Part shown: piece after piece, positions 33,341-45,105 of the stretch
Position numbering within the stretch: position 1 is the first letter of the stretch
Layout: each line of letters starts with the position of its first letter
Assembly (NCBI GenBank): GCA_021234155.1
Contig: JAJEKV010000093.1
Span: forward strand, 3,943,647-4,007,646
Length of the DNA stretch: 64,000 bases
Direction of reading: 5' to 3'
Origin: Isoetes taiwanensis
Taxonomy: Eukaryota > Streptophyta > Lycopodiopsida > Isoetales > Isoetaceae
Notes under the pieces: model-generated
What the model was told of the DNA's origin: nothing
Databases searched by the model: none
What the model saw: the letters and a program-made list of their open reading frames with translations, nothing else
Made by a program: the position numbers and the translations under genes

Positions 33341-36177
33341 TGTTTCTAAAACAGTATCTAGTATCACACCGAGTTCCTTGGCTATTCGATTAATGTGTGC
33401 TTGCCCAGCTCCTATGACCTCGTTAGTGTCCATCTCTGTGTAGCCTGTTGCATCTGGAATTTCTAAGCCCATGGCATCTGCAAGTTGTTTGACATGTTCA
33501 GCAGCTTCCTGTGTATTAAACTGATCTGACTGCCACGTCACCCAAGAATTGTTTTCGATTCGATGGACTCGTTTGTTGGATATAAAATTTTCATCCTCTT
33601 TGCCGGAACCCGATGTTCTTGTGTGTCAAGATTCTCGGCTCTTGATTTTCCGTGTCCCGATCGCTTCCCATGTACTTTCGAAAGTAGACCTCACATTATA
33701 AAAAGAAACATAACCATCGAGAGGATTAGTTAGAGTTTCCAAGTTCTTCAATGTGTGGTATATGGATTTGTTACCTATTTGAGTAGATTCTAGCATTCTT
33801 TTCGTCTTCTACATTCTTTCTTCATAGCCCGCAGCATCCAGATGATCTAAGATTTCATCAATCCCAGATATATCTGTTGTCTGGGTGATTTTGATGTTGG
33901 GCCTGCTAGAATCGTCTACTTCTTTTTCTATGTCCCTTTTGTCTTCTTCTTCTGATATCCCGGTACTCTGCCGTGCCATTTTCTCAAGTGTTTCAAGGAA
34001 GGATCTGAGAAATCGACATACCTTTCCTTGATTTTCGAATGCCACACTTTTCTTGCCTTGCATCAGTGCGACACGAGAAGCTGTACCTGCTGAGAAGAAA
34101 TCTACAACATAGCCATCTTTGAGCACCAGCTGATCAACGATGTAAGAGGCATAGGAGGTCTTACGCTGACATTGGAGAACAAAATCACCTTCCATAGCAG
34201 CCCATTTGTATCTTGGCTTACCAATGAAATAGGTCTGAAACTTCTTTTTTATTTTTTCATCCGTTTCTTCATTCCCAGTAAGAGGCATGGGGGGCAAGGG
34301 GGTGTTCTTCGGTGCGTTGTTCACCGGTGTGAGTTTAAGCTCCAAAAAAGGTAACAGAGGCAGCACACTGGCGTCACTTCTGTTTATGCACATATGACTG
34401 ATGTAATACTGGTATTCCTTCACCTTCCGCTTGCTCACCCATCCTGGTTCCTCATATGACCCTAAAGAAATATGCCCCCCAAAACCCATTTACATCAGAT
34501 AGACAATCCGCAAGTTTATGGAACGCATGAGAATAACCAAGTGATAAACTTTTGCCGTTGTCATGGTGGCAACCCGGATGAATAGTTCCATGTATTTCTT
34601 GGAATCCCAAATCTTGGAGAAGCCACGCATGTCTATAAAAACCAAAGTTGTGTTCTCGGAAACCGGTGTGGAGGTTGGAATGCCTTCCTTTGTTACTGCG
34701 TGAACAACATTTCTTTTCTCTTTTATCTTTCTTGCATCCTCGTGCTTTAAAATAGCCCTTATCTGTTCTAGAAATGCTACAAGCAAGTTACCTAAAACAT
34801 GTTCCTTGTTGTAATTGCCTTTCAGGAAAGTTCTGTAAAATCTAAAACATGTTCTAAAACATGTTCTGTAAAATCAGGAAAGTCTGCAAGTAGGTCTTCG
34901 AAACTCTTGTATTCTTTTTGTAGCAAGCTAGACGCATAAGATAATATTTCTCTCTGCATGAATGTCAAGCTTCTAATGTCAACCGCTCGCTATTTGCAGT
35001 CAAACCTACCGTGATAACCGGATTGGACCTTCAGGAATGTCCTACCCTCCAAAATTTCGTCTAGCATCTGGGAAACCTCTGCGTTGGACATACCTCTCAG
35101 GTGTCTTAACCATGTCTTGTTGAAGAAGTCTTTGCTCGGCCTATCCGGGAGTTCCCCTTGATCATCACAAAGTTTACGGGCCACCCATTTCCCGGCTACA
35201 TCCATAAGCTTTTTGAAGACGCTATCTTCCATGAAGATGAATTGTTTCTCGTCTTTTAACTCCTTCACTTTTAGTGTGGTGGTGGCTATGTCGTGAAAGT
35301 CCTGTGAAGAAAATAGTCAGAACAATCGCGACCGCGATCTTCGTGAGTTGAAATAAGGTTTGTACCTTCCATGCCGAGGTCGTAGCCGTACCAATAGGGC
35401 CCTGTGGAGGACAACCGTAGGCCTTGTACTGATGACGTAGCTGTTGCAGCTTTTCAAGCAGGGGTTCTCTCTACACAGTATTTGCTATCACGTCGTTGCA
35501 CTGGATGCTCAATTCAATGTACTCCTTATCCGTCAAATTGTCGTTCAGCACCCGGCTTCTTCTTCTGGCATATGCTTTTGCGAATTCCAATTATTGTTCC
35601 AGTGAACCGACAACACTGCAGAGCAGCTGTGCAGCGCAGATACTATGGTTACCGGAAATGATATAAAATTTTGCGCCCACCAGATCAGCAGGCATGGTCC
35701 ATATCACTTTCTTCGTGATATTTTCCATTTAAACTAAGTTAGATGACAATAGAATAGGATTATATACCGAAGATGAAAAACAGGTACCTTGTGATGGGGT
35801 CGAAAGGGACAAGGTCTGCATGTGTGAGCACTTCCGTAGGATAAGTCTTGAAGCTCTTGACTAGTGTCTGTACATGGTCGTTTGAGCGCATCCTGTGGGT
35901 TAGATTTGCTGGTGCAGGCTCGCAATCAAAAATTGAAACCTTTGTGAACCAGTTGACGCCCATAACTGCTAGTCGATAACCCGGTGACAGAAGGAGGCAT
36001 GAAGGATCCTGAGGGCTCTGCACTGTCAGATGTGTTCAGTCCACGGAGATTTATCTTCAATGTAGTGATTTTTCTTGGTGCCATGTTTTCACCAGCTGAG
36101 ACTACTGGACCCATTATAGGATAATTTCTGGCCTGGAAACGTGACCGACGTGCGGCGCGTGCAGGCCACCTTGACAA
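33341..36177 (-). CDS. ParB-like domain plus amino-methyltransferase-like protein, probably damaged
   Basis: Minus-strand multi-exon gene. Likely start ATG at 36084 (MAPRKITT); another ATG in the same frame is at 36177. Part 1 (36084-35790) has VSIFDCEPAPANLTHRM and VQTLVKSF. Part 2, after an intron, begins near 35674 with KFYIISGNHSICAAQ. Together these fit the ParB/sulfiredoxin-like order (PxN, R, L..S, then GxHR..AA). Part 3 (35296-34985) is a helical linker. Parts 4-5 (34786-33809) show TTLVFIDMRGFSKIWD in the place of motif IV and KTSYASYIVDQLVL-KDGYVVDFFSAGTASR, matching motifs X and I of beta-class N4/N6 DNA methyltransferases. The acidic tail follows after an in-frame TAG. Other breaks are a frame change near 35970, a TAG near 35480 and a TAA at 34490. 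It could be a pseudogene or mis-sequenced. Its 3' end faces the ABCC gene. Confidence 0.6.
35325..35338. other. CpG-rich near-palindrome, site 3
   Basis: ATCGCGACCGCGAT lies inside an intron of the ParB/methyltransferase-like gene, close to its 3' splice site. The same 14-mer occurs at 26910 and a one-base variant at 26760. Confidence 0.7.
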
Positions 36178-37201
36178 GTCAAAGATCAGCCTTTGGCATA
36201 ACGTAGAGGACGGCTAGGCCCAATCCAGTCGTGCCACGTATCGTGCAAGAAAGCAGAATGCAAGTAAAAACAACGAGCTGGCAAAGTGAAAGAAAGGCAG
36301 GTAAAAAAAGCAAAATGGCGGACAATTTTGGCACCTGTTTTTTCAGAGATTGAAACAGCAACACGTGTCGTGCTCACATTAGATAAGACGGCTGGATTAG
36401 GCCCAACAATCCTTTACGTAGCCAAACATTGCCATTAATGTCATTTCAATACCTCCAAAACATAGCTGTTCTTAATAACATATTGAACTTCGTATACTTC
36501 CCTGGCCAGAAAGCTGATACAAGCAGCAAAAACTGAATATTTTAACTTGTTCTATCTTTACACAGATTTCTATCTATATCTAATCAAATAATATGAGCTT
36601 CGGGAGCATCTCCATTCTAAAGAATGTTTTCAATTAGTTTGACTTGCAGATCATCCTTGTAGAATTAGGCCAGTTAATTGAATAAGATACATAGGTTTAC
36701 CAAAAGTGACTTTGTTAGCAAGACATTAATTGATTATCAAGAAATTACATACTCCAGTATTTAGTCTATACAATTGAACGAAAAATGGGGACAAACAAAC
36801 TGGCCTCACCAGGCTAATAACTAAACAAGGCCCAATAATGCTGATAAGTGAAGAGCAAGGCTCATTCTGCCCCAGAAGTATTGCAGTGTGAGCTTCATAA
36901 TTTAAAGGCACATGACAAGATGCTAGGAACTACAAAATCTTCTTCCATAATTCCCGGGGAACAATATGTTTTAGGCTTGACTGGAACAAGAAAATGGGCA
37001 TACTCCCAGGATGACAGCTAAAATTCTGTCTCACCGGGCAACCATGTTCCTGAAGCATAACAATAGCATGCTAAAGTGCATATTGACTTGCTTGCTGCTC
37101 ACCATATGTGATAAAACATGGTCGTTCCCCCAATCAAACCATCTTCATTCATTCACGCATCCAATCAAAAACCCATTGAGCACAGCATGGTAGATAATCT
37201 G
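36178..37201. other. Intergenic, no gene recognised
   Basis: This separates the 3' end of the B56 gene from the 5' end of the methyltransferase-like gene on the same strand. It would contain the latter's promoter, but I see no clear TATA box or repeat. Confidence 0.4.
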
Positions 37202-40200
37202 CTACATTCCTACTATTGCCCTGGGAGCTTGCTGAGTAATAGGATTCTTGTGAGAATTTGCATCTGGATTTAGCATTCTAGCAGCACCAACGGCTTCCAG
37301 CCGTTTCCAAGTATATTCTCTTCTCTCCTCAGAACCTTTGGCCTTCGCTTCATCTTCCTGAGCTTTCCGCAGGCACTCCTGGAAAAGCTCTTGATCCATT
37401 TCAAGAAACATCTTTCTAACATTTAAAGTTAGCCCGTGCACCGTCTGATTCCAATGAGTTTTGGTATTCTTCTCTAATGCACCAATTACAAGTGGCAAAA
37501 TAACCTGTTTATTTTGTGTAACCAGACTAACAACGTGATCATTATTCCACAGGAACAAAGCTCGCTCTGCAACCTGCAGAAAGCACTTAGAGTCACTCAT
37601 CAAAGCCAATATAATCCAGCAGAAACAAATATATCTTTTTTATGAACCTGACAAGCCCATACAATAAGTTTATCTGCCTAAAGCAATTGCATTATGCAGG
37701 AACAAGAAAGCAGTCTAGCACATCAGTTAATCCAAGATATCCAGCAGCAAAACTCTTATCGGGGGTTCACATGAACAAATAGCGATGTGAAACTTGCTGC
37801 CCCGTTGCTGAGCTCAAAATTTCAGCCCCGTTTAGCAGCCTCACTCCCACGCCATGGACGACGCGTTGCAGGGAGGGAGAGAGCCGAAATAGAACCCTGT
37901 GCTGTTTCATCACAGGGCCAAAAAAGTACCATGTGAATCGCCCATTAACATATGTCATGTTGTTTGTCTGGTGGCTGAGTCAAGCAGCTCTATTTTCTAT
38001 TTTATGTAGCTTCTTTAACATTATGCAAACTTTATGCACCAGACACAATACAGCCTATATCTATATGTGGCCATGGTGAAGAATATTCTTTATTTGAAAA
38101 GAAATCTATAATTGGTAACTGAAAATTGCAGGTTTAACTAGTGATTCTACTGATTCCAAAGATTTCTGCACTGGCCTAGCCCAAGAAACATTTGTCTTTC
38201 CGTATTGGGTTTTAGTGCCTTCGTGGAATGCTTGCCATAATGAACCATATCGCATATGCAATACTAATATGCATCTGACCGCTGTAGCTAACATCCAAAT
38301 CTTTGTGATGAGAGCCTCTTGGACGAAGTATAAGGTCATTGTCTTGCGCATTGCAACATTATTTCTGCTCCAGCACAACAGCACATCTAGCACCTTTAGT
38401 TCCAGTGGTAAGGGCACAAGCCCCACACGCAAGAAGCAACTGCTACACTTTGAGTTTGAGTATCCTCTTTATACAGGTGAATTCTTGGCTGATACTACAA
38501 TACTCCATCTTTGAGATTACAGGTATGCAAATATCAGTGTCCACCCAAGAGTTGAGAACAATCAGGAAATAATGGTTCTTTTGAGGCTAGTGTCCAGCAA
38601 TCAATACTGATGACTCCGGGCAAATAAACACACATTTGGGCAAAGTGCCATACATTTCCATTAGCAATTCAGTTTCCGCAGTCAAAACGAAATTGTAACT
38701 TTGATTACCAAAAATAGTCATGCACTTAAGCAACCCCATAAATAAATGTTCTAAGTTCTAGTAATCATTATTGATTGCACAGCAATGCTTCATCCAGCTA
38801 TAAATAAGATATATATCAGCCTGAATTTAGACAGCTTGCCATCATTTTCCATTAGCACTTGAATTGCAACAGCCATATTAAGAATCTGTAAGTTTGATCA
38901 CCAAACAGAATCTCACTTCAGCCAAAACAATCTGATTGCCACTCAGGTTCTAGTGTGTCTACTAGGAGATACACTTAAAGGGTCACAGCCCGAATTAACA
39001 AAGGTTATATGGAACATATAAATGATAATTTCTTACCATATCTTAGAGGAGTGTTTTAAAGCGTCACAGCAATACTAAGTTTGAGGTTTAACGGTCTCTA
39101 CTGGTGAAAATGGAACTGATGCTGAAGTTCAGTTAACTGTTGCAACCAACAATGTCAAGCTGATGGTTCCTTGCCACCCCAAAATGATTTTAGGCAAGGA
39201 TGTTAACATCCAGCACCCCTCTGCTGGCATAATCTGCATGTCTTGCACAACTACACGTCCATTGCAGATCTTTCCTTTTTTCCAATGTAAGCAATCTTAG
39301 TCACACATATAGACAGTAAGCAAGATCACTTATATGGACTTGACTCTGGCCAAATAGTCATGTTGTCAGCTAAATCTTTAAAGAAATCCGCAACTTTCTC
39401 TTGTTACAAGCATCCACCTCATTGCATTTTCCCCATTAGGAATGCACGGTCGCTCAAATCAAGATCTTTCCCTAAAACGATAAAAAAAAATTCGAAGCTC
39501 TGATGCTCAATGTCCCTGGGCATCTGCCAGAATAAAGTTCTGAACATTTTCTTTTTTACTGTTCCTTATGGTGCTCTAAAATGTACTATGGCATAATGAA
39601 CACATGTATTGGTTTATAGCAAAGCTTAGCATGGTAAATCTCCAAGTATTTTATGTACAAAAGAAATAAGATGGAGCACCTTCATTTAGAATGGCGTACC
39701 CTAATTTTAGACTAAAATACTGAGTCGGTTGTTAATCAAACGACCAACAGTTATCATTTTCCTAAATGTATTGGTTCTTCATGGAAACTGCACTTTTGCT
39801 GCAAGAGAAGTTTTGGGAAGAGAAACTGCAGTTCTGCATGTTATTGAAAAACTTTAAGTTCAATTAGTGGCAAAGCCACAAACGCAAACGATATTTTGCA
39901 AATAGTACAACCTGAAGTTGATAGGAGAGGTTAGAAATGTTCAGATTCTAAGAGCCAAAAAACATCTCTGCCTACATGTCTATGCAATGTTTTGGGAAGA
40001 TAAATATAACTGAGAAAGATGGATTAGCGGCAAAGTAAAAGAGTTTTTGCATATAGCACAACCTTAAGAAAGGTAAGTTAGAAGTTCTCAATTTGAGGGG
40101 GGCAAGAGCAAAAAACATCTCTCCATCTAGAACTTTTTCTAGATCTCAGATCCTCTCAAATCTGCAAAAGCAGATCTCTGGGGCCTCCTGCCAATAAAGA

Positions 40201-42944
40201 GTAATGAAGTGGAGATTATACTATCTCTTGAGAAACTCTAAAATGATGATTTCACATGCATACCACCCCTGCATGTTTCGTACAATAGATACAAACACGT
40301 AGATGGTATGACAGATCTCACATGGGACAATACAGAGAAGAGATCAGTGTCCAAATTTGGGCAAGTATCAAGATGTCGCATGCATCAACTTGGCAGGCAA
40401 TGATGCCAGAGAACCAAATAACCTCAGTCAGCGAAATCACATGCACATTAAATTCTGCATACGCTATGCAAAAGCGATGGCAAACAATATAATCGTACTC
40501 CCTGGAGACACGTAAAACACATGGTTCTGCTATGTTGACATCAGGAGGAGAACTAAATGTGGATCTTTTGCTCCAATAAAATGTCATGAATCCCTGTTTA
40601 CCTCAACTAAATTTAATTCAAGGAATGATAATACGATTTGACAACAACGCAGCAGTTGTCATCAATAAGGAGAGAAATCAATCTATCTTCTTATGTAAGA
40701 AAATCCAAGAAATTTATTGTGCGCTTGCTGCATAACATGTTTGCAATCAGTAACAAAAATATAGCCCACTGCACTGCTATATTTTTGTTACTGGGTTCAG
40801 TTCATAGAGTCTGTGGAAGAAATTCATGTCATTAAAATAATTGAACACGTCAATCCTGATGGTTCTGCTAGCATCCTTCTCTTCAAAATTTTCTTCACAA
40901 TAACTACAACTTTCTTTTCCTTCATCCATGGGCCTTTTACACCTTGACCTGTTGCGACTTTGGTCAAGTCAAGCTAGATCATTGTCTACACACGATGTAG
41001 GCCATGGATTTTGCTGCTTAGGATATGATCCATCCTTGGTTTATGAAACCGGCCAAACCTAGTTCTTTATACAAGGACAGAAGAAATCAAAACTCCTGTC
41101 TCCACCACCACCCTTTATGATCCAAGGAAGACCTGTTTGGGCTTGTTGTCTCCTAAACCTAACCCACGTTTATAGGATTCAATAAATGCAAGAAATAACA
41201 TAATAGAATAGATATCAACATAAAGAGCCTCAGTTTATTGCCTTACTGGATCTTTCATAGGCAAACGCCTTACCGGCCTACAATAAGCACGTATTTACGC
41301 CCTCAAAACTTACTAAATAGACGGCATATGGAGACTGTAGAAAAAACTAAGCAGCATTCTGTGTGAATTCGGCGTTGACCATGTATCTCATCTGTACAAC
41401 GGCAAGAGGTTCTTGCAGCCAAATGTATCTTAAAGTGTTATATACTTCATGTATCAGTATTGAAAGTGCACAATCATTATTTGGTCCAAAATCCAACCGT
41501 CTTAGAAGCATTGTTGAAAATACACTGCTGCTCAAGTCTATCACAATGCTGGGGCTTGGTCGGTGCAGAAAGGCGCAAGCAATACAAGAGTATAAAACAA
41601 TAGCAAACAGTTGAAATGCAAAACATAAAGATAAAATCGCCTAAAGTAACTTAACATCAATTAAAAGCATGGCAAAACCAAATGCATCAAGAACCTCACC
41701 TGAAAATGTGAGCTGTTTAAGCATCGACTAATTTGCCGGAAAAGAGGAACCATGCAACGCTGAAACTCTGCTGGCTGTGTGGCCTCCAATACCTCCTCTA
41801 GCTCACTCAGGAAAAGGACCTCCTTCTGACTATTGGTAACAGGCCAGTACTTAAGAAGACCTCTTATCACTGTGTCAGCAAGCTTGAAGTCTTTCTCAAC
41901 AAACTGTGTAATGCAGTATGAAAGCTGTTGATGGTAGATGGAAACGCATTTAGGTTTATGCAGAGGGATGAGTGCCCTCACCAAAAACAGTTTGTGCTCC
42001 TCCTTTAGTGGCAAAGCAAAGCCATTGATAATACTTCCTAAAATTTCTAGCAGTTCTGCGATGCCATTATGCTTCTCAGTCTCAAAAATAAAACGATAAA
42101 AGATATTATTTATTGCTTTGCGGATGAATGGGCGATGAACCATGAATTTTCCATAGATACGATGAAGAATGGTCTTCAAATATTCTCGTTCCCGTGGATC
42201 TTCAGAGTCAAAGAGGTCCAAGAGCCTAAGCACAAAGGCATGATCAATATACTTCTTTGCTACTTTTGCATCTGTATCAGGAGACATAACATATCGTAGA
42301 AGAATCTCATATACAAATTGTAGATGTGGCCATGCAGGTTCCATGGTCGGCTCCTCTTCCTCTGGGTCCAAGCTTTCCGAGCCTGAGTTTCCATGGGCAG
42401 AAGGAGGAAGTGAACGGAAAATATTTGTACTAACCATCTTCACAATATCTTCATAAGCAGCTTCATATATTTTCCCTGGTGACACTGTTATATATTCTAC
42501 AAGTTCATTAAGATTTTGTTTCTTTATCTCTTTTTCCTTTGCATTCTTTGTTGGATCTGTGAAGTCAAAAACGTTGGTACAGAGCTTGACCTTTTTGATG
42601 AAAAGCATTTGCCGATCCGAACTAGGAACGTCTTTGAATAAGGGCAACTGTTCAAAGTTTGACCCATTTGCAGCAGACACTGGCTTATCCTTTATCTGGC
42701 TTGCTCCATATCCTGGCTGTGCCCCAACATTTTGTCTCGCAGAGGTGTCATTAGCAGGTGCCAATCTGGTTGTTGCTGATGCTCCAGAGTTTACAGGGCG
42801 TCCATTCATGGACGATGCCCCACCCAAATTGTTCCCTGTTCCATGGTATCCCTTATCACCTCCTGTTGAATCTTGTTCCTGTTTTGATTGGGATGGCTTC
42901 ATATTCATAGACAAAAAGCGTGTCCATTTCTTTTTCATGTTCAT
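37202..42944 (-). CDS. PP2A regulatory subunit B' (B56 family), 2 coding exons
   Basis: B56 subunits direct protein phosphatase 2A to its substrates through a curved HEAT-like repeat fold; in plants they act in hormone and stress signalling. Coding exons are 42944-41700 and 37573-37202, joined in phase at [15 protein letters not shown] with consensus GT and AG sites; total 538 residues, normal for the family. Hallmarks include [21 protein letters not shown], the [13 protein letters not shown] loop and [20 protein letters not shown]. The last exon holds [21 protein letters not shown]. The variable N-terminus (about 120 residues) is rich in G, S and N. The frame stays open upstream to 43013, but TAA precedes it and the first ATG is at 42944 (a second at 42938). 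A 5' UTR intron acceptor lies at about 43021. The frame is clean. Confidence 0.95.
39868..40140. repeat. Imperfect tandem duplication, about 120-bp units
   Basis: Segments beginning near 39868 and 40030 share GGCAAAG, a TTTTGCAWATAG-like block, ACAACCT, TTAGAA and AAAAAACATCTCT in the same order. It lies in the B56 intron. Confidence 0.5.
40748..40793. repeat. Hairpin with perfect 18-bp arms
   Basis: CAGTAACAAAAATATAGC (40748-40765) and its exact reverse complement (40776-40793) surround a 10-nt loop. It lies inside the B56 intron and would be transcribed. Confidence 0.85.
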
Positions 42945-45105
42945 GTCTAGACCAATAAATCTTTTTAGCAAGTTCCACTCTAACACATATTCTGAATCCG
43001 CCTTCACCAACACTTAAAGCCCTGCAATTGGAAAACAAATGGCGAAGAGACCTCTAATGGATCAAACACAAATCGGCTGATTCAATACTTGTAGAAATTC
43101 CGACCAACATCAGACTCAGCACTTCCTAGGTCAATAGTCACTGTGTAAGGTTAGCTTACCTTCCCCTCTACCAGCTCTTGGCCCTGCAGAAACCCACCTT
43201 GACATGTTCAGAAATTTTCCTTACTTCATATTAACCCAATAAAGCTGAAAATATGCACATTTTTTTACCCAGGCATTCATAACAAGAACGGCACTTTGCC
43301 TCGAAGCAGAAGACAGAAACCCCTTGATTAAAGTCTCCTTAGACCTCTTTGTTTCCGCTATCAATGCTCATAAACCAAAGCTATCGCGGCATGCAGTATG
43401 GACCAGAGATAATGAGATGCAATGCTAAAGTGAAGCGACCGTATCAAAAAACCTGTCAGAATCCACTTCTAGCTGAAGCCGTCACATGGCCATTGGCGAC
43501 TATTTCTTTCCTGATCCGTGCCCAAAAATAGAATGCGCCCTTATCAGATGATTAAAAAGAAATACGAAGTTCTTAGATTAAACCGGAAAGACCGATTTCT
43601 TCGATCAGGGAGCTAAGATAGCAGATCTTTGGGAACAAGACGGATCTGCGGGCATTTAGACGGCTGGAAAACGCCTGCACACAAGTGCCCACGAGAGGAG
43701 GAATGGGTAAAATGGACTGGGAACGGAAAATAGCAGGCGCCCACAAGCAGGCTTCAAGCGAGGCTGTGAAAAACGACAAGAAATAAAAAGAAGTTCGATC
43801 TACTCGAGCTCCGTTCCGTAGAAAGAGTTTTAGGAAGAAGTGGGTCCAAAATTGTATGGGCAAAAAGGAAGAACAGAAGCTCTGAAGCTTCCTGTGGCGC
43901 AGGCGGCTTGGCCAAGTCTAAACTCTTACCTTGCTTCCGATAGGATTGTTCCTGGCCCAAATTTAGTGCCTGGCTTTTTGGTCCACGGTTCTGTCTGTGT
44001 CCTTTTTTGTGGTCCAAATTCTATACATCCTTTAGTGTAAAATAAAATAAAATGCCTTTCTACATCTTGAGGGTCCCCTCCTCTCCTTCCTCTTCTCTTC
44101 TTCCTTGCAATACATTTGTTCATTGTTGTTTGGGTCGTCAGTCGGCCCCTGACGAGAACACTGTGAAGTATGCGGATTCCCTTTACTAGTTAATCCCCTC
44201 TGCCAATCATCCTCTATCTTAATCTCCCCCTTGGCCGGCCTGACGAGAACACTGTATAGTATGTGGATTCTCTTGATAAAGTTCAATCCAATTCTTTATT
44301 AGTTAATCCCCTCTCGTTTTGTCTTAATCTCATCTTGAATGATCCCTTACACTATCGCATAACATGTTGTTTTTCTGTTCTTTTTCTTCTTCTTTGTGCT
44401 CGTTTTTATAACATCTATACTCGTGCCTTTGATCTGGTCTTTGTCCTATATTCCTTATGCATTTGGTCCAATTGCACACCTCTTAAGATTCTTCCTTCAC
44501 CTCATTACCATGTGAACATATTAATTTGTTCTTCTATAACTTTTAGCATTTTCACAATCCAAGTTTTGTTGTGTGCAAGTGTTGGTTATCCTTATCTCTT
44601 ATTTGCAAATTATGCGTGTCCAACAAACATATGTCAACTTAATCCTTCTCTTTCCTTTTTATAAAATATGTATGTGGGACCGTGATCACTCCTTTATTCA
44701 TAGGGGATTTTAACTTTTGCAACAAATCCATCTACATGGCAGATTGTAACTTGGTCAAAGGTGTAGAGAGTATCATTTTTCAATCTACCTTTATGATTGT
44801 GTTTACTTTTTTAGGTTGACTTTCCATAATCCAAATTGGTTCTAGGATCTTGTAAAATGGGACGCGGTCATGGTCAAACCCTAACCCTTGGTATATCTGG
44901 GTTGTTTGTCATGTTCATCAACCCACATAAAAGAAAAATATTTGGCATTTTTAAAATGAAACATTACTTATAGTTTCAAATTAAAATACATATTGGAAAA
45001 CATTGTTCGTAGTTTCCAACAACATATATATTGAATTGATATTTCTAAATAATAAATAAGAATGAAAGCTCTATAAGACGAGTGTTACCTTCCTTTCACA
45101 ACCTA
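42945..45105. other. 5' region of B56 gene and intergenic DNA
   Basis: 42945-43020 is 5' UTR. The first non-coding exon and promoter probably lie between 43.6 and 44.0 kb on the minus strand, but no site is certain. From 44.3 kb on the DNA is AT-rich without genes. It contains an imperfect repeat at 44142-44313. Confidence 0.4.
44142..44313 (+). repeat. Imperfect tandem repeat, about 92-bp offset
   Basis: CTGACGAGAACACTGT, GGATTC and TTAGTTAATCCCCTCT occur twice in the same order, starting near 44148 and 44240. The second copy has an insertion. Confidence 0.65.

Larger units (their letters stand above)
27540..33831 (+). repeat. 6.3-kb tandem duplication, unit 2
   Basis: Unit 2 (6292 bp) aligns to unit 1 (6328 bp) end to end. 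27541-27680 is identical. 27681-31230, 33035-33110 and 33525-33710 are dense in differences centred on CAG and CTG triplets. 31230-33035 is nearly identical apart from a few small patches and indels. Real-looking indels include a 17-bp loss near 31215 and a 12-bp loss near 32566. Confidence 0.9.
37574..41699 (-). other. Large intron of the B56 gene (4.1 kb)
   Basis: Bounded by CAG/GTGAGG at the donor and TTTCTGCAG/GTTGC at the acceptor. It contains no recognisable gene; a 108-codon minus-strand frame at 38106-38432 matches nothing I know. It holds an 18-bp perfect hairpin (listed) and an imperfect tandem duplication of about 120 bp near 39868-40140 that shares GCAAAG, TAGYACAACCT and AAAAAACATCTCT in order. 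Confidence 0.75.

Noticed and set aside
21213-33831. CRISPR-like or phage-derived array around the ParB-like gene
   Set aside because: No short regularly spaced repeats with unique spacers are present, and the region is a single large tandem duplication with plant introns.
34172-34354. Plus-strand 60-codon frame opposite the methyltransferase-like exon
   Set aside because: Shadow of the coding strand; no independent evidence.
42559-43017. 152-codon plus-strand frame opposite B56 exon 1
   Set aside because: Antisense to a well-supported coding exon and without family similarity.
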